Assembly: GCA_028281865.1 (NCBI GenBank) | Contig: JANQJB010000006.1 | Coordinates: 1 to 56,045 of the forward strand | Reading direction: 5' to 3' | Origin: Marinagarivorans sp. | Lineage (GTDB): Bacteria > Pseudomonadota > Gammaproteobacteria > Pseudomonadales > Cellvibrionaceae | DNA: 56,045 bases | Part shown: positions 44,388-53,070 of the stretch, in pieces | Position numbering within the stretch: the first letter of the stretch is position 1 | How the letters are laid out: each line of letters starts with the position of its first letter | The notes under the pieces: model-generated | Told to the model about the DNA's origin: nothing | What the model saw: only the letters and a program-made list of their open reading frames with translations | Databases searched by the model: none | Translations under genes and position numbers: made by a program

Positions 44388-45632
44388 TTAAGCAAAATCG
44401 CGTACCGGTGCGTGTTGCCTGACTCTGTTTGTGCAATAGATAATTTGTGGTATTACTAGTGCACAAATGATTAAGACGTCGACCAAATCTGAAAAGAGTT
44501 TTGCACTGACTCCTAGCAAAAGAATGTAAAGTATAAAGGACGCAACATAAATAAAGTTGCGTATAAATTCTTTTTCCATATCCTCTGTGTACCATGCAAG
44601 ACTGAGAATTGAGAAAGGGCAAATCAAATAGCTCACCCACATTGCTGCGCTAAAATCCGGTAACCCTTTTAATATAAGTGATGCCGCGAGTAAACCAAAT
44701 ACAACATTCAGAATGGTAAAGAATACCCCAGAGACTATATATTTGTCGGTAATTTCTTTTCGGCTATTGAAGGTAGGCATTAATAACACAGTTTTCCATT
44801 CCCTTGCGATACCTTTGCTCGTGTATTCGACAACTAATGAGGTATAGGTGAACATTAAAAGCCAAACAGCGAAAACATCACCTTTTGCCTTGTAGTTAAC
44901 AAACACCATCATTGTGAATATTGCAATTGCACCGATAAATAAATACTTTACGGCAGATGCATTAACCAACAAATATGGGCTAAAAGCGCGTATGAACATG
45001 TTTGGAACGTTACCAACAAGAGGGTTAAACGGATCATTTAACGAATCATGCATGGATTTTAGTAATTTGGTTTGGAATTTTTCGATATAATTTAAACCCT
45101 TTGAGTGCGAGAACAGTATTAAACCTAAACAGCATATCGCGGTAGTCAAATAAATATTCCATCCCTCGAAAAAATCACTTTTTTGTTTGAAGCCTAGGAT
45201 CATACAACTGCATTCCAGCGCAATTAAGAGCGGTATAAAAATGGGATAGATAGCGGGGTATTTAATAAGTCCGTATACTAATAAGCTTGTTAATAACCAG
45301 CAAAATATATAGATATTAACACCGGCAAAGTTACCCGCTGTCCCGATTAACAATATCGAAAAAATAAAGTTAATTGTTAATATACTCAAACAAAAGTTTT
45401 TTACTTTTTTATCTAGGTCAGGAATTGTATGTAGATAAATAGATTTCGAGCAGTGAATAATTACCTGGAATAGAAGTGCACCGATGAGCAATTGTCCGAG
45501 AGTTGCTGCGCCTGCAACAAACTGTGCAATTTCCTGATCGATTGTTAGGACTAAAGCAATTACAAAAAATAATGGAACGAAGCTTATCCAAAAGATGATT
45601 GAGGCATTTCCCATGCGTAATAAAGCGAACAT
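44388..45632 (-). CDS. ABC transporter permease-like membrane protein
   Basis: 414 aa with about ten hydrophobic segments, no signal peptide and no substrate-binding domain. It is the partner of the ATPase encoded one base upstream (the ATPase stop and this ATG are separated by one nt), and this gene order with a GntR/YtrA regulator is that of YtrA-type ABC exporters linked to cell-envelope stress or antibiotic response. The family is poorly conserved, so the call rests on position and topology. The specific substrate is unknown. Confidence 0.7.
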   Translation of the reverse strand: MFALLRMGNASIIFWISFVPLFFVIALVLTIDQEIAQFVAGAATLGQLLIGALLFQVIIHCSKSIYLHTIPDLDKKVKNFCLSILTINFIFSILLIGTAGNFAGVNIYIFCWLLTSLLVYGLIKYPAIYPIFIPLLIALECSCMILGFKQKSDFFEGWNIYLTTAICCLGLILFSHSKGLNYIEKFQTKLLKSMHDSLNDPFNPLVGNVPNMFIRAFSPYLLVNASAVKYLFIGAIAIFTMMVFVNYKAKGDVFAVWLLMFTYTSLVVEYTSKGIAREWKTVLLMPTFNSRKEITDKYIVSGVFFTILNVVFGLLAASLILKGLPDFSAAMWVSYLICPFSILSLAWYTEDMEKEFIRNFIYVASFILYILLLGVSAKLFSDLVDVLIICALVIPQIIYCTNRVRQHAPVRDFA

Positions 45633-45633
45633 A

Positions 45634-46461
45634 TCAATCTCCGTTAGAGTTTATAGCGACAAATAGATCGTCTAAATTCATACGCTGAGCGCCTGGCAAT
45701 AAAGCGGCTTTTTCTCCTTTTAGTATTTGATAGCCGCGCTTCTCAAAAAGGCATTCGACATCGTCTGGATAGTCGAGATCCAGCGGTGCTCTATAAATAA
45801 GATCTTTTAGCATCTCTAATTCACCGGACAGCTCAATTTTCCCTCGCGATAAGAAATTTACGTGACTGGCGATACGCTCAATGTCGCTTGTAATATGTGT
45901 CGAAAACAAAACGGTTGATCGGTGGTCGACAGCGAGATCGATAATTTGGGATAAAAATTCTCGTCGGTTAACGGGGTCCAACGCTGATACCGGCTCATCG
46001 AGAATGAGGCAATCGGGGCGATGCGCTAACGCTAAGATAATGGCGACTAGTTGCTTTTGACCGCCGGAAAGGCGGCCTACTTTTTTGGGCCAAGGAAGTT
46101 CAAACAAGCGGCATAATTCGGTGGCATAGGCATCGTCCCAATTTTTATAAGATTTGCCGACAAATTTAAATAGCTGTTCAATAGTAAAAGACTCAAACCC
46201 TATGGCCTCTTGCGGAACAAAACCAAGCCTTTGTTTTACGTCTGAGCTGATGTCGGTGGAGCATTCACCCATTAATTCTATATCGCCGTGATCCGCTAGA
46301 ATTAATCCCACAGCAAGTTTCATCAACGTTGTTTTACCGCTGCCATTGCGTCCCAACAGGCCCGTGACCTGGCCGGGGTTTAACTCAAATTCTAATGAGT
46401 CTAAAATTTTTGACCCGTTGTAAACTTTTGTTAAAGCAGACATTTTTAAAATTGGCTTCAT
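45634..46461 (-). CDS. ABC transporter ATP-binding protein
   Basis: 275 aa from the ATG at 46461; the frame runs further up to 46566, but AGGAGG sits right before 46461. Motifs: Walker A GLLGRNGSGKTTLM, signature RLSGGQKQLVA, Walker B CLILDEPVSALDP and the switch His in LFSTHITSD. All are intact. The start overlaps the stop of the GntR gene by an ATGA, so the two are coupled. It pairs with the permease at 44388-45632. Confidence 0.9.
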   Translation of the reverse strand: MKPILKMSALTKVYNGSKILDSLEFELNPGQVTGLLGRNGSGKTTLMKLAVGLILADHGDIELMGECSTDISSDVKQRLGFVPQEAIGFESFTIEQLFKFVGKSYKNWDDAYATELCRLFELPWPKKVGRLSGGQKQLVAIILALAHRPDCLILDEPVSALDPVNRREFLSQIIDLAVDHRSTVLFSTHITSDIERIASHVNFLSRGKIELSGELEMLKDLIYRAPLDLDYPDDVECLFEKRGYQILKGEKAALLPGAQRMNLDDLFVAINSNGD

Positions 46462-46820
46462 AGTTCCTCCTGCCACACTTGCTCGAGTAATTCTGCGACT
46501 TTTTCCTTCGGCGTATTCAATTGTTTGGCTCGAATGACGACTTCTTTTAACGCGGGTGTTAACCATCCTTCTCCCGAATTTTGGGGTAGCGTCAGTGCGA
46601 CTCGACTAGGTTGACCGCGTCGATAGGTCAGCCAGCCCTCATCGGTCAACAGCGAGATGGATTTCGAAATCGTCATGGGATTAACATCCAGGCTCTTAGC
46701 CAGAGTTCTCACTGAAGGCAGTGAATCACCCGGTTTGAGGTGCCCCTGGTCTATTAAGCCTTTAATTTGCTCGACTAATTGGCGAAATAATGGGACTTCG
46801 CTGCTAGGGTTGAGCGTCAT
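46458..46820 (-). CDS. GntR-family (YtrA subfamily) regulator
   Basis: About 120 aa. The N-terminal winged helix is clear (PLFRQLVEQIKGLI, then SLPSVRTLAKSLDVNPMTISKSISLL), and the short C-terminal helix without a ligand domain marks the YtrA subfamily. The start is ambiguous: GTG at 46832 or ATG at 46820. It opens the leftward ABC operon and probably represses it through the palindrome listed at 46859-46878. Confidence 0.88.
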   Translation of the reverse strand: MTLNPSSEVPLFRQLVEQIKGLIDQGHLKPGDSLPSVRTLAKSLDVNPMTISKSISLLTDEGWLTYRRGQPSRVALTLPQNSGEGWLTPALKEVVIRAKQLNTPKEKVAELLEQVWQEEL

Positions 46821-46858
46821 GTTTTCAATCACAAAAACTTTTACCGTGTTTGTATATG

Positions 46859-46878
46859 TGTATTATTACACTAATACA
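46859..46878. promoter_or_regulatory. Candidate YtrA operator
   Basis: A 7-6-7 inverted repeat, TGTATTA and TAATACA around TTACAC, lies about 40 nt upstream of the GntR start. YtrA-type regulators typically bind such short, AT-rich palindromes just before their own operons. Autoregulation is inferred. Confidence 0.6.
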
Positions 46879-47020
46879 GTTGGTGTTGAGTTTCAAGTGT
46901 TATTTATCGCTTCATTCTTTAGGTATTCCACTCAACCGATATTTGAATTCCCCCAATTGTCATCCGATTTCCGCACGACCGATCCTCTATCCTGGATAAC
47001 CATCATCCGGCCCGGTCAAC

Positions 47021-47290
47021 CGCCACCCCAAAACAAAGCGCTTCCCGCAAAACAGCGTCGTCTCACAACACCTCGTCATCCTGTAGCACTGCATCACTCC
47101 AAAACGCCAGGTCATCCCAAAACACGGCGTCATCCTCAGATATGCAGTCATTTCAAAATATGCAGTCATTTCAAAATATGTAGTCATCCCTCAACACGCG
47201 ATCATTCCAAAACGCGCAGTCATCCCAGAACGCACCGTCATCCCAAAACGCGTGGTCATCCCAAAACACACCGTCATCCCAAAACGCACC
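47021..47290. repeat. Array of about fifteen 18-nt tandem units, left arm
   Basis: From 47057 to 47290 there are 13 consecutive 18-nt units, most opening with GTCATCCC or a close variant; the last ones are near identical, the first ones drifted. Two more degenerate units (47021-47056) precede them. The array runs directly into the first 28-nt palindromic element at 47291. Confidence 0.9.
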
Positions 47291-47318
47291 GTCATCCCGT
47301 GCTTGACACGGGATCCAG
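47291..47318. repeat. 28-nt palindromic element, copy 1
   Basis: It reads from GTCATCCC to GGATCCAG and contains the hairpin CCCGTG-CTTGA-CACGGG. Copies 2 (47348-47375) and 3 (47653-47680) are its exact reverse complement. Confidence 0.92.
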
Positions 47319-47347
47319 TGGTCTACGCAAAGATTGGAGTTTTTTTC

Positions 47348-47375
47348 CTGGATCCCGTGTCAAGCACGGGATGAC
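47348..47375. repeat. 28-nt palindromic element, copy 2 (inverted)
   Basis: The exact reverse complement of copy 1, 29 nt further right; together they form a larger inverted repeat that could fold as one long hairpin. It is followed at once by the 27-nt unit array. Confidence 0.92.
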
Positions 47376-47510
47376 GCGTAGGGTAGAGTCGGAAGGAATG
47401 ACGGGTAAGGCAGAGCCGGAAGGAATGACGCGTAAGGCAGAGTCGGAAGGAATGACGAGGGGGTCAGAGTGGCACAGGATGACGTGCAAGGCGGAGTTGG
47501 ACGGAGCGAC
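47376..47510. repeat. Five 27-nt tandem units
   Basis: Units at 47376, 47403, 47430, 47457 and 47484, each 27 nt and each closing with GGATGAC, GAATGAC or a close variant, the same end as the palindromic element. The first three are the most alike. Confidence 0.88.
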
Positions 47511-47652
47511 GGATAGGAGAGTAAGGGGTGGTGTTGTGTCGACAATTTAGCAAGGGGCGGTATTTTCTGGCGGGATGAATTTTGACGGGTGAGCCGGACG
47601 CCGCACGGATATTTATCGCGCGGACGATAGGGTTTGGGTTGTTTTTTCCTTT

Positions 47653-47680
47653 CTGGATCCCGTGTCAAGCACGGGATGAC
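47653..47680. repeat. 28-nt palindromic element, copy 3 (inverted)
   Basis: Same sequence and orientation as copy 2. It is followed directly by the right-hand 18-nt array. Confidence 0.92.
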
Positions 47681-47806
47681 ATGGTGTTTTAGAGTGACGT
47701 GGTGTTGTGGAGTGACGCGGTGTTGTGGAGTGACGTGGTGTTGTGGAGTGGCTTGGTGTTTTGGAATGACCCGATGTTTTGGAATGACGCGATATTTTGA
47801 AATGAA
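47681..47806. repeat. Seven 18-nt tandem units, right arm
   Basis: Units of 18 nt that each end in GTGAC, ATGAC or a near variant. They are the reverse-complement form of the left-arm units (GTGTTTTGGAATGAC against GTCATCCCAAAACAC), so the locus is an inverted array around the palindromes. Confidence 0.88.
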
Positions 47807-47993
47807 GTAGTTTGGCTGGATGCTGTATGGATATTTAACAAATGCTTTTATCCTCGCATTGCTGTTTTTATTTGATTTTGGGGTGAAGCTGAACTGCTTC
47901 GAAAACCTTGTTGGGCGGAAGTGAAAACAGTGATCAAGGCGAGGGGAAATAAAAGACAGGGGCGGCCGCTGCACCCAGAGGCCGCAGTCGCTC

Positions 47994-49916
47994 TTAATCC
48001 GCTACTTCAAAACTCGCGCGATAAGTTTTCAGGTCAACACTTTTTACTTTTATTTTTATTTCCTGATCGAGGCGATAAGTTTGTTCACCGATGGTCAACG
48101 TCATGCGTTTTGCGTCAAAACTTGAAATTTTGTCTTTGCTAAATTGCACAAAACCTTCAATGCCAGTATCGATGAGTTTGACTCCGAAGCCTTGTTGGGT
48201 GACCACACGAATGGCTCCTTCGGCCGTTTCACCGATCATGCCTTGCAAATATTGCGCGCGCAGCCACTGCTCTAATTCGCGTTTGGCGATGCGGCCAACA
48301 TTTAATGTTTCGCTTAAGCGTTCAACGGCTTTCTCGGCGGCTGATTGTGGTTTTTTGTTGTCCAATACTTGTCCGATAGTCCAGTGGTTTGAGAGATCGA
48401 CGTAGCGTCTAATCGGCGAAGTGATTGCGGCATAGTGCTCAAAACCCTGTGAGCAATGGATGCCGGGTACCCGCGAAATTTCGCTACCTTGCATCATACG
48501 TTTTAGGGGTGAAAGCAAATAGTTTTTGCCGCTATTAGCTGTCAGCGTGCGATGAAGTGCGATAAAGCCTTCGAGGCTTTCAATGTCTTTAGGGTAATCG
48601 TTGTTAAATTCTTCTTTTAATAGCGCTTTTACCTCTCCCATTCTTTCGTTGCGAAAACCGCCGTGAACGTTATGCACGCCGGAATTGTGTTGCGCAAGAA
48701 AATTACCGGCACAGATATTAGTGATTAGCATAGCCTCTTCAATTAAACGATGGGCCGCGTTACGTTCGCGCTTGCGAATAGCTTCAATTTTTCCTTTTTC
48801 ATCCAGTATCAGGCTGTATTCCATCTGATCCGGGTAGACTAAATTATGTGTTTTTCGATACTCGAGTCTGGCTTTTGCGAGTTCGCCGAGTTGTGTGATT
48901 GATTCAATAATTGCTTCGTCACAATCGAGACTTTCAGTGTCGCAAAGGTGCCCGTTCACCGCGTAATAATTTAGTTTTTTATGCGATTTAATTGCGGCGC
49001 GTCGGAATTCAAACTCTCCGATCTCACCGTTGCTAGCAACCTGTACTTGGAATACCAGGGCAGGGCGCGACTTGTCCTCGTGCAGTGAAAATGTGTCGGC
49101 CGACAATTGGCTTGGCATCATCGGTAATATTTCGCCGGGCAAATATACGGTCTGACCGTAATCGCGGGCGGATTTTGCCAGTGGGCTGGCGGGCGAAATA
49201 AAACTGCTGGGGTCGGCGATCGCGACATGCAATTCCCAGCCTTGATCAGTCTTGCGTGCAAAGACCGCATCATCCATGTCTTGCGTATCTTGACTATCAA
49301 TCGTTACAAATGGAGTCGACGCTAAGTTTTCTCGTTTATCTAATTTAAGCGCTTCTTCGGTGACGGATTTTACTTGCGACTGAACATCCTTTGACCAAAA
49401 GCGGTACAGGCGGTGTTTGGCGATAATATATTTATGTTCGAAGAAGGCGTCTTCGGGTTTGCCGATACGGGCGACAACTTTGGCGGCACTTTTGCCGTCT
49501 TCATAGGGGTGTTTTGTCAGCTCCGCTAATACCCAATCATCTTCCTCGCACTTTTGTCGGGCTTGCGGAGGCAAGTATAACCAACGCGAGAAGTTCTGAA
49601 TTTCTGGGTCGACAAAGTGGTTTTGGCCTTTGGTTTTGTATTGGCCGATAAATCGTTTCAGGCCTTGCTCAAGCAGTTTTTCTACCGTGCCTTCCAGCTG
49701 GTCCTTATCGTTTTTAGTAATCAGAATTTTGACGCGATCGCCCGGTAGCAGGTGCTGCATTTTTTCCGGATTGAGAAAAGCGTCGCGACTGTCATCAAGT
49801 TTTACAAAACCGTAGCGCCCTGCAGATCCTACAACGCTCCCCTCGCCATATTCCTTACTTGCTGCAATATTTTTTTTCAGCTCCGATAGTTGTGACAGAA
49901 CATCTTTATCAAACAT
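47994..49916 (-). CDS. RNase II/R-family 3'-5' exoribonuclease
   Basis: About 640 aa from the ATG at 49916; the frame opens at a TTG at 49970 but without a better ribosome site. An N-terminal cold-shock-like region (GSVVGSAGRYGFVKLDD) leads to the RNB catalytic domain with the metal motif DSQDTQDMDDAVF, and a C-terminal S1 domain closes the protein. At this length it is nearer RNase II (about 644 aa) than RNase R (about 800 aa). It degrades single-stranded RNA processively. Flanking genes do not suggest an operon. The repeat locus lies just downstream of its stop. Confidence 0.88.
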   Translation of the reverse strand: MFDKDVLSQLSELKKNIAASKEYGEGSVVGSAGRYGFVKLDDSRDAFLNPEKMQHLLPGDRVKILITKNDKDQLEGTVEKLLEQGLKRFIGQYKTKGQNHFVDPEIQNFSRWLYLPPQARQKCEEDDWVLAELTKHPYEDGKSAAKVVARIGKPEDAFFEHKYIIAKHRLYRFWSKDVQSQVKSVTEEALKLDKRENLASTPFVTIDSQDTQDMDDAVFARKTDQGWELHVAIADPSSFISPASPLAKSARDYGQTVYLPGEILPMMPSQLSADTFSLHEDKSRPALVFQVQVASNGEIGEFEFRRAAIKSHKKLNYYAVNGHLCDTESLDCDEAIIESITQLGELAKARLEYRKTHNLVYPDQMEYSLILDEKGKIEAIRKRERNAAHRLIEEAMLITNICAGNFLAQHNSGVHNVHGGFRNERMGEVKALLKEEFNNDYPKDIESLEGFIALHRTLTANSGKNYLLSPLKRMMQGSEISRVPGIHCSQGFEHYAAITSPIRRYVDLSNHWTIGQVLDNKKPQSAAEKAVERLSETLNVGRIAKRELEQWLRAQYLQGMIGETAEGAIRVVTQQGFGVKLIDTGIEGFVQFSKDKISSFDAKRMTLTIGEQTYRLDQEIKIKVKSVDLKTYRASFEVAD

Positions 49917-50066
49917 GGAAAAATCCGATCGAGAATTGGGGCTGCGCATAATACCAGGATCGGCATTCAATCTGTAAGGTCTTCGCTGAAAAGCTTTTAT
50001 GGATTCACATTCGCAGCCTAAATGTGAAATGTAGGCACAATAAAGTAAGCTATTTTTTACAAATTT

Positions 50067-50432
50067 ATGAAAACCGAGCGAGATGCTGAGATATACTCAA
50101 TTTTATTCAATTGCTTTGGTGTGGGAGATCTTGAGGCAATACACATGTTAAGAAATGAGCAGAAAACAGTTAATCATCCACTTCGACCAGGGCGGTATCG
50201 ACATTTTAAGGGTAATGAATATCAGGTCTTAGGTGTCGCACGGCACTCGGAATCGCAGGAGTCGTTGGTAGTCTATCGGTGCCTGTATGGGGACTTTGGT
50301 CTTTGGGTACGACCGCTATCCATGTTTACAGAATCAGTTGAGATTGGCGGTGAATTAGTGCCACGCTTTGTTTATATTGGTCCGATTGAAGAAAGTGAAA
50401 TATCGCCTGAACCTCGTGGTGAAGACCCCTAA
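50067..50432 (+). CDS. DUF1653 protein
   Basis: 121 aa. Residues about 40-110 carry the DUF1653 pattern: RYRHFKGNEYQVLGVARHS, VVYRCLYGDFGLWVRPLSMF and VPRFVYIG. The N-terminal 38 residues are an extension of unknown use, so a later start is possible. Soluble, no TM. Function of the family is not established. It lies 61 nt before tadA in the same direction. Confidence 0.8.
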   Translation: MKTERDAEIYSILFNCFGVGDLEAIHMLRNEQKTVNHPLRPGRYRHFKGNEYQVLGVARHSESQESLVVYRCLYGDFGLWVRPLSMFTESVEIGGELVPRFVYIGPIEESEISPEPRGEDP

Positions 50433-50493
50433 ATCGCCCGATACTCTTAGTGGCCTGATACTCTAAGATACCTGATGTTATAGTTGCAGCGTT

Positions 50494-50982
50494 ATGACAC
50501 CGACTAGTGATGCAGACGAGACTTTTATGCGCCGAGCGCTAGCTTTAGCTGAACGCTCATTTGATTCGCAGGAAGTTCCTGTTGGGGCAATTATTGTTGA
50601 TCAGGGTAAGGTCATCGGTGAGGGCTACAATCAGCCATTATCGGCGTGCGATCCAACGGCGCATGCTGAAGTGATAGCATTGCGCGATGCCGCCAACAAC
50701 ATAGGCAACTATCGCTTGCCTGGCACTACGCTTTACGTCACGCTTGAGCCTTGCACCATGTGTTTAGGGGCGCTAGTTCATGCACGTGTAGCGCGGGTGG
50801 TTTTCGGTGCTCGCGAGCCTAAAGCAGGTGTGCTGTCTAACTGTCCGGAATGGGCCACTGCGAAATTCTTCAATCATCAGATTGAATTTGCGGGCGGAGT
50901 GATGGAAGCGTCTTCTGCACAACTATTAAAACGATTTTTTGCGTTGCGACGCAATGAGATAAAAAGCGGAAAAAAGGGCTAG
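50494..50982 (+). CDS. tadA: tRNA-specific adenosine deaminase TadA
   Basis: 162 aa, full length. The zinc site is complete: HAE in TAHAEVIAL (the Glu is the proton shuttle) and PCxxC in LEPCTMC. It converts A34 to inosine in tRNA-Arg(ACG), an essential step. The C-terminal helix (SAQLLKRFFALRRNEIKSG) is normal. It converges on mltF, with no clear terminator in the 50-nt gap. Confidence 0.95.
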   Translation: MTPTSDADETFMRRALALAERSFDSQEVPVGAIIVDQGKVIGEGYNQPLSACDPTAHAEVIALRDAANNIGNYRLPGTTLYVTLEPCTMCLGALVHARVARVVFGAREPKAGVLSNCPEWATAKFFNHQIEFAGGVMEASSAQLLKRFFALRRNEIKSGKKG

Positions 50983-51032
50983 TCAGGAAACTCGCTAAAT
51001 CCACGTTTTGGGTTTACAGGTTTAGTTTGAGA

Positions 51033-52544
51033 CTACAGAGATTGTGTTTGAATTGTCTCGGCCAGAGCGTTACTTACCGATGAATTAAATATGATGTTTT
51101 CCTCGGGCTCTTCCTGCAACGCAATTTTAGTTAGCTCTTCTTTTTCCGCTTCCTGCCACGCAATAATATTGTGAAAGTTGCGGATGTTTTCGACATAGCT
51201 TACCGCTTCCCAGCCGCGCGCATATCCGTGACGCGTGGTTTTGTAATACTGACGCTTTGCCAGCAGTGGAAGATAGTCTTTGACGTCAGACCATTTATCC
51301 GGGTCGTCGCCGTGTTGCTGTGCGAGCGCGCGCGCGTCTTGCAGGTGGCCAAAGCCAACATTATAAGCGGCGAGGGCAAACCAAGTTCTGTCTTTGACGT
51401 TTAATTTTTCTGAAAGGCGGTTGTAAAGCTTTTTGAAATAGCGCGTGCCGCCGTCGATACTCTGCATCGCACTTAGGCGATTTTTTATTTTCATTTCCTT
51501 GGCTGTGGAAAGAGTCAACATCATGAAGCCACGAACGCCGGTAGGAGATTTGGCCTTGGGGTTCCAGTGGGATTCTTGATAGCTCAGCGCGGCTAATAAT
51601 TGCCAGTCAACTCCGTACATCTCGCCGGCTTGTTTAAGCGCTCCCTCCCACTTGGGCAAGCGAGTTTTCAGGCGTTTAGTAAACACCAGCGCGTCGCTGT
51701 ATTCGATATGACCAAGATGCCCATAGAAACTTTGTTTAATGTCGGCGAGCTTGCCCGACTCTTTAAACTGCGACAAAAACGCATTAGTCGCGTCGAGTAA
51801 GCTTCGATCATGTGTTTTTGTTAGCGCCCAGGCTAGGTTTTCAGGTTCGCTCAATGCGAAAGCAGATTTCGCTTTGGGGTAAAGACCCATATTCATTTCA
51901 ACAGAGTTAGAGTCGACCACCACGTAGTCAACTTGCTTTGTATGTACGAGTTCCAATAAATCGAGCATTTCGACACCGTAGCGCTCTTCCCAGGTTAGGT
52001 CGGGATGCTGTTTCTTTAACTCGCGCAGGCGCTCTGCATGGGAACTATTGGCAATGACAACAATTTGTTTGCCAATAACATCTTCGATACTTTTCGGGCG
52101 CGACGAATTGGCGTGATAAATAAGCTGTTGCGTCACCTTCATATAGGGAGTGGAGAACGCGACTTTTTCTAAACGGCGGGGTGTGACGGTCAAGCCGGCT
52201 GCCGCGATGTGGATGTCCCGATTGACGGCGGCGTTAAGTAATTGGTCGAGCCCGTCTATTTCGCGAACCTCAAGCTCAACGCCTAAGTATTCAGCAAAAG
52301 CTTCAGCCATCACATATTCAAAGCCCGAGTAGGCTTGTTCGTATTCGTAGAAAGTGGTTGGGCCGTTGCGAGAAGCGACAACGAGAGTGCCTGATTCTTG
52401 AATTTGTTCAATCAGCGTGGGCGCGCGACTGCCTTGCAGCGTAAAAGATAGGCAAGCAATTACCGCAAAAACGGCAACCAGATGACTAAGTCGCGTGATA
52501 AAAGCGACTATCATCTTCAGAATTTTGCTTACTCTCATCTTCAT
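51033..52544 (-). CDS. mltF: Membrane-bound lytic transglycosylase MltF
   Basis: About 500 aa. The start is uncertain (TTG 52559, ATG 52544 or ATG 52538). An N-terminal signal/anchor (about FAVIACLSFTLQG) is followed by a periplasmic SBP_bac_3 domain (IQESGTLVVASRNG to about residue 270) and a C-terminal SLT domain with the catalytic Glu in ALSYQESHWNP and the GVRGFMMLT turn. MltF cleaves peptidoglycan and its N-terminal domain regulates it. The C-terminal tail is rich in Glu. It is divergent from purL, a gene pair also found in Pseudomonas and relatives. Confidence 0.92.
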   Translation of the reverse strand: MKMRVSKILKMIVAFITRLSHLVAVFAVIACLSFTLQGSRAPTLIEQIQESGTLVVASRNGPTTFYEYEQAYSGFEYVMAEAFAEYLGVELEVREIDGLDQLLNAAVNRDIHIAAAGLTVTPRRLEKVAFSTPYMKVTQQLIYHANSSRPKSIEDVIGKQIVVIANSSHAERLRELKKQHPDLTWEERYGVEMLDLLELVHTKQVDYVVVDSNSVEMNMGLYPKAKSAFALSEPENLAWALTKTHDRSLLDATNAFLSQFKESGKLADIKQSFYGHLGHIEYSDALVFTKRLKTRLPKWEGALKQAGEMYGVDWQLLAALSYQESHWNPKAKSPTGVRGFMMLTLSTAKEMKIKNRLSAMQSIDGGTRYFKKLYNRLSEKLNVKDRTWFALAAYNVGFGHLQDARALAQQHGDDPDKWSDVKDYLPLLAKRQYYKTTRHGYARGWEAVSYVENIRNFHNIIAWQEAEKEELTKIALQEEPEENIIFNSSVSNALAETIQTQSL

Positions 52545-53070
52545 ATTCACGGTTATCAAACAAACCCCGTAGCTATGTTTGGATTACAGTGCCGTCTGGA
52601 TTGCAGTGCCCTGTATGCGCTGTGTCGGCGGTCCCTTATCATCTTGCTGTGAAGATGAATTGCCTATTTCCCTTTATCAATTTGTCCAATTTTGAGTCAA
52701 AGTTAAGGCTAATAACGCCTTCTTATATAAAGTCGAACATTGATTACGTACATCAAAGTCGGCCGTCCAGATTAAACTTATTCGAATGCCCTCGCAAGAT
52801 TCAAACCAAGTGGTGGTTCTTGGTGCTTGACTTGGGTCACTCTGAAAGTGTGAACAAAATCGTAATCGAGTCGTGTCCGAGAAGCTAGTCGTTGGGGCCG
52901 CATGCCGGCAAAAGGCAATTTTTTTCGCTAAACGGCTCGCGCTTATGCCTTGTTTGTTACTTTGTGCCAATAGTTGCTCAACTGCGCTATAAGATGCTGT
53001 TCAAGGCAAGATCAAGTACAATCGCGCTCGCAATATTTTCTAGCACTGACGAGTCGAGATTTTAGAACTT
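52545..53070. other. Divergent intergenic region between mltF and purL
   Basis: About 525 bp that must hold both promoters. A 99-codon rightward frame (52589-52888) and a leftward one (52677-52970) overlap each other and show no protein character. I find no recognisable PurR box, riboswitch or tRNA. Confidence 0.4.

Noticed and set aside
46657-47550. 297-codon rightward open frame rich in HPKTRSHP-type repeats
   Set aside because: It overlaps the GntR gene antisense and its repeat peptides are only a translation of the 18-nt and 27-nt DNA arrays. No ribosome site or domain supports a gene.
47021-47806. CRISPR array
   Set aside because: Units are directly contiguous, with no unique spacers, no leader and no cas genes nearby.
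47360-47974. 204-codon leftward open frame across the repeats
   Set aside because: Same reason: the frame stays open because repeat lengths are multiples of three; the peptide is low-complexity.
52589-52970. Two overlapping open frames between mltF and purL
   Set aside because: They overlap on opposite strands, lack ribosome sites and have no domain; the region is better read as a divergent promoter region.
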